From Bog-793 sp050014835 (GTDB lineage: Bacteria; Actinomycetota; Acidimicrobiia; Acidimicrobiales; Bog-793), in NCBI GenBank assembly GCA_050014835.1, contig JBEKCO010000013.1, positions 1 to 38,826 on the forward strand: DNA of 38,826 nucleotides, read 5' to 3'. The notes under the pieces were generated by a model. It worked only from the letters and a program-made list of their open reading frames with translations. It made no database searches and was not told where the DNA came from. Position numbers and translations under genes: made by a program. This document shows, one piece after another, positions 35,393 to 38,826 of this stretch (positions within the stretch are counted from its first letter, which is position 1; every line of letters starts with the position of its first letter).

Positions 35393-36370
35393 ATGCAGAC
35401 ACATCTTCGGGGTCGGGACGTCATCGACTTCAGCGAGTGGACCAAGGACGAGATCGACACCGTGCTCGAGGTGGCGTTCGGTCTGAAGCGCGACCGGGCG
35501 CTCGGGCGGCCCCACCCGCTGCTGCGGGACAAGGTCCTCGCGATGCTGTTCTTCTTCTCGAGCACGCGGACGCGGGCGTCGTTCGAGGCGGGCATGGCGC
35601 AACTCGGGGGCCACGCGCAGTTCATCGAGAGCCGCACGACCCAGATCGCCCACGGCGACACCGCCAAGGAGATCGGCGAGATCCTCGGCCGCTACAACGA
35701 CGGAATCGCCATCCGCAACGTCGACTGGCAGATCGGCAACGCCTACCAGCGCGAGGTCGCCGCGGCGAGCCGGGTCCCCGTTCTCAACATGCAGTGCGAC
35801 GTCTTCCACCCGCACCAGGCGCTCGCCGACCTCATGACGATCATCGAGCGCTTCGGCGATCCGCGCGGCCGCACGGCGACGATCAGCTGGGCGTGCGCCG
35901 CGAGCTACCAGAAGCCGATCAGCGCGCCGCAGAGCCTGGCGCTGCTGCTCCCGCGCTTCGGCATGAACGTGCGGCTCGTCCACCCGCCCGAGTTCATCCT
36001 CATGCCCGAGATCGTCGACCAGGCCAAGGAGGAGGCGAGGCGCGCCCACACCTCGTTCGAGGTGTCGCACGACTTCGACGAGGGCATGCGGGGCACGGAC
36101 GTCATCTACGCCAAGAGCTGGGGTGCGCTGCTCACGACGACGGACGAGGCGAAAGGGGCGGAGCTCATCGCCAAGTACTCCAGCTGGATCACCGACGCGC
36201 GTCGTCTCGCCCTGGCGAACGAGGAGGCGATCTTCATGCACCCGCTCCCGGCGGACCGCAACGTCGAGGTCACCGATGAGGTGATCGACGGGCCGCACTC
36301 CGTCGTCTACGACGAGGCCGAGAACCGCCTCCACGGCCAGAAGGCGGTCATGGCGCTCACGATGAGCTGA
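35393..36370 (+). CDS. ygeW: YgeW-like carbamoyltransferase
   Basis: A 325-residue transcarbamylase resembling E. coli YgeW and knotted transcarbamylases more than ornithine transcarbamylase. STRT (57-60) binds carbamoyl phosphate. TTQIAHGDTAKE, IGNAYQREVAAA, LNMQCDVFHPHQALADL, ISWACAASYQKPISAPQ and VIYAKSWGAL line up with YgeW. The late MHPLPADRNVEV replaces HCLP. YgeW is thought to release carbamoyl phosphate from a ureido compound in purine breakdown; the natural acceptor remains uncertain. It starts 37 bases after the ATCase-like gene and ends 10 bases before carbamate kinase, so substrate and product steps are encoded together. Confidence 0.88.
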   Translation: MQTHLRGRDVIDFSEWTKDEIDTVLEVAFGLKRDRALGRPHPLLRDKVLAMLFFFSSTRTRASFEAGMAQLGGHAQFIESRTTQIAHGDTAKEIGEILGRYNDGIAIRNVDWQIGNAYQREVAAASRVPVLNMQCDVFHPHQALADLMTIIERFGDPRGRTATISWACAASYQKPISAPQSLALLLPRFGMNVRLVHPPEFILMPEIVDQAKEEARRAHTSFEVSHDFDEGMRGTDVIYAKSWGALLTTTDEAKGAELIAKYSSWITDARRLALANEEAIFMHPLPADRNVEVTDEVIDGPHSVVYDEAENRLHGQKAVMALTMS

Positions 36371-36380
36371 GGTCGACCTC

Positions 36381-37331
36381 ATGGCCAATCGACTCGTCGT
36401 GGTAGCGATCGGCGGGAACTCGCTGATCAAGGACCGGATGCACCAGGCCGTGCGCGACCAGTACGTCGCGGCCCACGAGACCTCCGAGCACGTGGCGGCG
36501 ATGATCGCCGACGGCTGGGACGTCGTCGTCGGCCACGGCAACGGCCCCCAGGTGGGCTTCATCCTGCGCCGCTCCGAGATCGCCGCCCACGAGCTGCACG
36601 AGATCCCGCTCGACGTCTGCGGCGCGGACTCCCAGGGGGCGCTCGGCTACGCGCTCGCCCAGAACCTGCAGAACGTCCTGCGCCGCCGCGGGATCGACAA
36701 GCCCGTCGTGGCGGTCGTGACCCAGGCCGAGGTCGCCCGCGACGACCCCGCCTTCGCGAACCCGAGCAAGCCGATCGGCTCGTTCATGGACGAGGCCGAG
36801 GCGTGCCGGCGCCGGGAGCAGGACGGCTGGGAGGTCGTCGAGGACGCGAGCCGTGGGTGGCGCCGCGTCGTCGCCTCCCCGAGGCCCCAGCGCATCGTCG
36901 AGCTCGAGGCGATCAGGACGCTCATTGCCGCCGGGTCGATCGTCATCGGGGTCGGGGGCGGGGGGATCCCTGTCGTCGCCAACTCCGAGGGGGATCTGTT
37001 CGGCGTCGAGGCCGTGATCGACAAGGACCTCGGGTGTTCGCTGCTCGCCCGGGATCTCGACGCCGACCTGTTCCTCATCTCGACGGCGGTCGAGAAGGTG
37101 GCCCTCGACTTCGGCACGCCCGCCCAGCGCTGGGTCGACCATCTCACGCTCGCCCAGGCGCGCCGCTATCTCGCCGAAGGCGTGCACTTCGCGGCAGGCA
37201 GCATGGCGCCGAAGATCGAGGCGATCGTCGAGTTCCTCGAGCACGGCGGCAGCCACGCCATCGTCACCGACCCCCCGAACCTCGCGCGGGCGCTCGCCGG
37301 CCAGACCGGGACGCATTTCACGATCGACTGA
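36381..37331 (+). CDS. arcC: Carbamate kinase
   Basis: A 316-residue cytosolic kinase catalysing carbamoyl phosphate + ADP to ATP + carbamate, which breaks down to CO2 and ammonia. VVVAIGGNSLI, VVVGHGNGPQVG, NPSKPIGSFMDE, VGVGGGGIPVV, AVIDKDLGCSLLARDL and TAVEKVALDFG are the standard blocks and the length is normal. Most amino-acid-kinase relatives are ruled out by SKPIG. It is the last gene of the plus-strand series, ten bases after ygeW, giving a direct route from ureido group to ATP (substrate-level phosphorylation). It could be named yqeA by analogy with the E. coli purine region. Confidence 0.96.
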   Translation: MANRLVVVAIGGNSLIKDRMHQAVRDQYVAAHETSEHVAAMIADGWDVVVGHGNGPQVGFILRRSEIAAHELHEIPLDVCGADSQGALGYALAQNLQNVLRRRGIDKPVVAVVTQAEVARDDPAFANPSKPIGSFMDEAEACRRREQDGWEVVEDASRGWRRVVASPRPQRIVELEAIRTLIAAGSIVIGVGGGGIPVVANSEGDLFGVEAVIDKDLGCSLLARDLDADLFLISTAVEKVALDFGTPAQRWVDHLTLAQARRYLAEGVHFAAGSMAPKIEAIVEFLEHGGSHAIVTDPPNLARALAGQTGTHFTID

Positions 37332-37499
37332 GGGCGCGATCTGGCTGCGGTGGCGCCCGACGAACGGTCAGAGGGCCGAATCGAGGAATCGAAGCACTGC
37401 CAGCACGCGCCGATGGTCTGACTGCGACACCGGGAGGTCGAGGTACGGCGGTTTCGTCGCGGCCCGCTGGTATGACGAAGCACGGAGCCGGTCGAGAAT

Positions 37500-37958
37500 T
37501 CAGCTCCGGGCCGCGAGATGGACCGCGTCGATGATCTTCTGGTATCCGGTGCAGCGGCAGAGGTTGCCCGAGAGCGCCTCCCGGATCTCGGCGTCGTCGG
37601 GGTCGGGCACGCGCCGGAGCAGGTCGTGGGTGGCCATGACGAAGCCGGGCGTGCAGAACCCGCACTGGACGGCACCGGCCTCGACGAAGGCCTGCTGGAC
37701 GGGGTCGAGGATCCCGTCGGAGGCGAGCCCCTCCACCGTGGTCACCGCGGCGCCCTCGGCCTGACCGGCGGGGACGAGGCACGAGCAGACGAGCACGTCG
37801 TCGAGGTAGACGGAGCACGATCCGCACTCACCCTGCTCGCAGGCGTTCTTCGTGCCGAACATCCCGAGGTGGTCCCGCAACAGGTCGAGCAGACTCGCCT
37901 CCTCCTCGACGCCTTCGGCCAGGCGGGCAACGCCGTTCACGGTCAACGAGACGTTCAT
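37500..37958 (-). CDS. Xanthine-dehydrogenase-type [2Fe-2S] subunit
   Basis: A 152-residue electron-transfer subunit with both clusters intact: Cys40, 45, 48 and 60 (NACEQGECGSC...CSC) form the plant-type cluster; Cys99, 102, 134 and 136 (QCGFC, LCRCTGY) the second. The family opening NVSLTVNGV and the length are normal. The ATG at 37958 overlaps the FAD-subunit stop by four bases. Its downstream end faces carbamate kinase across a 168-base gap. It could serve as the missing Fe-S partner of the cluster-less XdhD-like protein, or belong to a Mo subunit outside the window. Confidence 0.93.
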   Translation of the reverse strand: MNVSLTVNGVARLAEGVEEEASLLDLLRDHLGMFGTKNACEQGECGSCSVYLDDVLVCSCLVPAGQAEGAAVTTVEGLASDGILDPVQQAFVEAGAVQCGFCTPGFVMATHDLLRRVPDPDDAEIREALSGNLCRCTGYQKIIDAVHLAARS

Positions 37959-38826
37959 GACCTCATCTCCCGGTATTCCTCCCAGCACCAGCCGAGCGAT
38001 CGGCGGGCGAGCACCCGGAGCGCGTGCCGCCGGTAGTCCGCCGACCCGCGCACGTCGTCGATCGGTCGGGCGGCCTCGGCGACGAGTCGGGCGAACTCGT
38101 CGACGGCGACGTCGTCGAGCGAGGTACGCGAATCCCAGGCGTTCGTCTCTCCGAGATGCCCGGCGAGGAACTCCTCGGCGGAACCGGCGCGCAGCGGCAC
38201 CGGGCCCGCGGAGCCGATGCCAGTGCCGACGCGCCGTTCTGCGGGGTGGAGCGCCAGCGCGAACGAGCAGATCGCGATCACCATGGCGTTGCGCGATCCC
38301 ACCTTCGAAAACGACTGGGGGCCCGTCGCCGCCGGAACCCACACTGCGGCGATGAGCTCGTCGGGGCCGAGGACGCTGCGCTTCGGACCGATGAAGTACT
38401 CGGCGATCGGCACGGTCCTGCTCGCGCTCACCGAGGCGATCTCGACCTCGGCGCCGCTGGCGAGCAGGGGCGGGTGACAGTCTCCGGCGGGCGAAGCCGA
38501 GCCGAGGTTGCCCCCGATCGTCCCCCGATTGCGGATCGGCGGCGAGCCCACCGTGCGGGCGGCGGCGGCGAGGCCCGGGAGTTCGCCCGACAACCCGTGC
38601 ATAATCCCGCGATAGGTGACGCCGGAGCCCACGCGGACCTGTCCGTTCTCGCGTCCCCAGGTGCGCAGCTCCTCGACACGCGACAGGTCGAGGAACGCCG
38701 CCGGGTGCAGGCGCCCGAAATTCACCTCGACCATCACGTCGGTGCCGCCCGCGACGACGACGGCCTCGGGATGGGCCGCCCGGGCGGCGAGCGCCTCCGC
38801 CCAGCTCGTCGGCCGGATGAACGTCA
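37955..38826 (-). CDS. FAD-binding subunit of a second molybdenum hydroxylase (partial)
   Basis: The minus-strand frame stays open to the window edge, so the N-terminus is missing; the readable part begins TFIRPTSWAEALAARAA. VVVAGGTDVMVEVNF is the first FAD motif, and TIGGNLGSASPAGDCHPPLL the second; FIGPKRSVLGPDELI and GSRNAMVIAI follow as in XDH/CO-dehydrogenase medium subunits. The C-terminal domain ends complete. It overlaps the [2Fe-2S] gene by four bases. It is distinct from the FAD subunit at 23438-24205, so this genome has at least two hydroxylase electron-transfer modules. Confidence 0.9.
   Translation of the reverse strand, partial: TFIRPTSWAEALAARAAHPEAVVVAGGTDVMVEVNFGRLHPAAFLDLSRVEELRTWGRENGQVRVGSGVTYRGIMHGLSGELPGLAAAARTVGSPPIRNRGTIGGNLGSASPAGDCHPPLLASGAEVEIASVSASRTVPIAEYFIGPKRSVLGPDELIAAVWVPAATGPQSFSKVGSRNAMVIAICSFALALHPAERRVGTGIGSAGPVPLRAGSAEEFLAGHLGETNAWDSRTSLDDVAVDEFARLVAEAARPIDDVRGSADYRRHALRVLARRSLGWCWEEYREMRS

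Noticed and set aside
34406..37331. A pyrimidine biosynthesis operon (ATCase plus related genes)
   Set aside because: The ATCase-like protein has a changed aspartate site, carbamate kinase and a YgeW-like enzyme follow, the cyclic amidase looks like hydantoinase rather than dihydroorotase, and no other pyr gene is present.
34406..37331. Arginine deiminase pathway
   Set aside because: Carbamate kinase fits, but no arginine deiminase or antiporter is present and the transcarbamylases are not typical ornithine enzymes.

Overview
The window is GC-rich bacterial chromosome, about 70% GC by eye, with GTG and TTG starts, many 4-base ATGA gene overlaps and no introns. Base composition and gene families (an LLM-type flavin/F420 oxidoreductase, PadR, SGNH hydrolase, DinB/maleylpyruvate-isomerase-like remnant) suggest an actinobacterium, perhaps Acidimicrobiia or a relative. 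That placement is inference; no rRNA or tRNA gene is present to test it.

Layout. (1) 1-7.5 kb is loosely packed: a membrane acyltransferase facing a membrane-anchored SGNH hydrolase, an exported nucleosidase-like protein, an MFS transporter, a clearly broken DinB-family gene and several stretches with no recognisable gene. (2) 7.5-17.7 kb is a one-carbon and molybdenum block: formate-tetrahydrofolate ligase (fhs), a Mop molbindin, a PadR regulator, a molybdate/tungstate ABC transporter (binding protein plus a fused permease-ATPase), then moeA, moaA, moaD, a mogA/moaB-type gene, moaC and a MocA-like cytidylyltransferase. (3) 17.9-27.0 kb begins purine breakdown: adenine deaminase, then a minus-strand operon of 8-oxoguanine deaminase, hydantoinase/dihydropyrimidinase-type cyclic amidase, FAD subunit and an XdhD-like molybdenum hydroxylase. 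(4) 27.4-37.3 kb is a plus-strand series, divergent from (3): NCS1 permease, two PLP enzymes, an SsnA-type aminohydrolase, an LLM flavoenzyme, an ATCase-like transcarbamylase, a YgeW-like transcarbamylase and carbamate kinase. (5) 37.5-38.8 kb, minus strand, holds a [2Fe-2S] subunit and an FAD subunit cut by the window edge.

How it may work together. Regions 2-5 read as one physiological unit: import of a nucleobase, deamination of adenine and 8-oxoguanine, hydroxylation by Mo-enzymes whose cofactor genes lie next door, ring opening by a cyclic amidase, PLP-dependent elimination of amino groups, transfer of a carbamoyl group to phosphate, and ATP formation by carbamate kinase. Formyl-THF/formate chemistry by Fhs could give a second ATP. 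The set resembles the E. coli ygeW-ygeX-ssnA-hyuA-xdhD-ygfK region and the uricase-free purine-degradation clusters of gut anaerobes. Here the lyase step seems to use two other PLP enzymes, an LLM oxidoreductase is inserted, and a second ATCase-derived transcarbamylase with a changed acceptor site is added. No uricase, allantoinase/allantoicase set, YgeY or YgfK is visible in the window. This divergent purine-fermentation-like cluster is the main object of interest.
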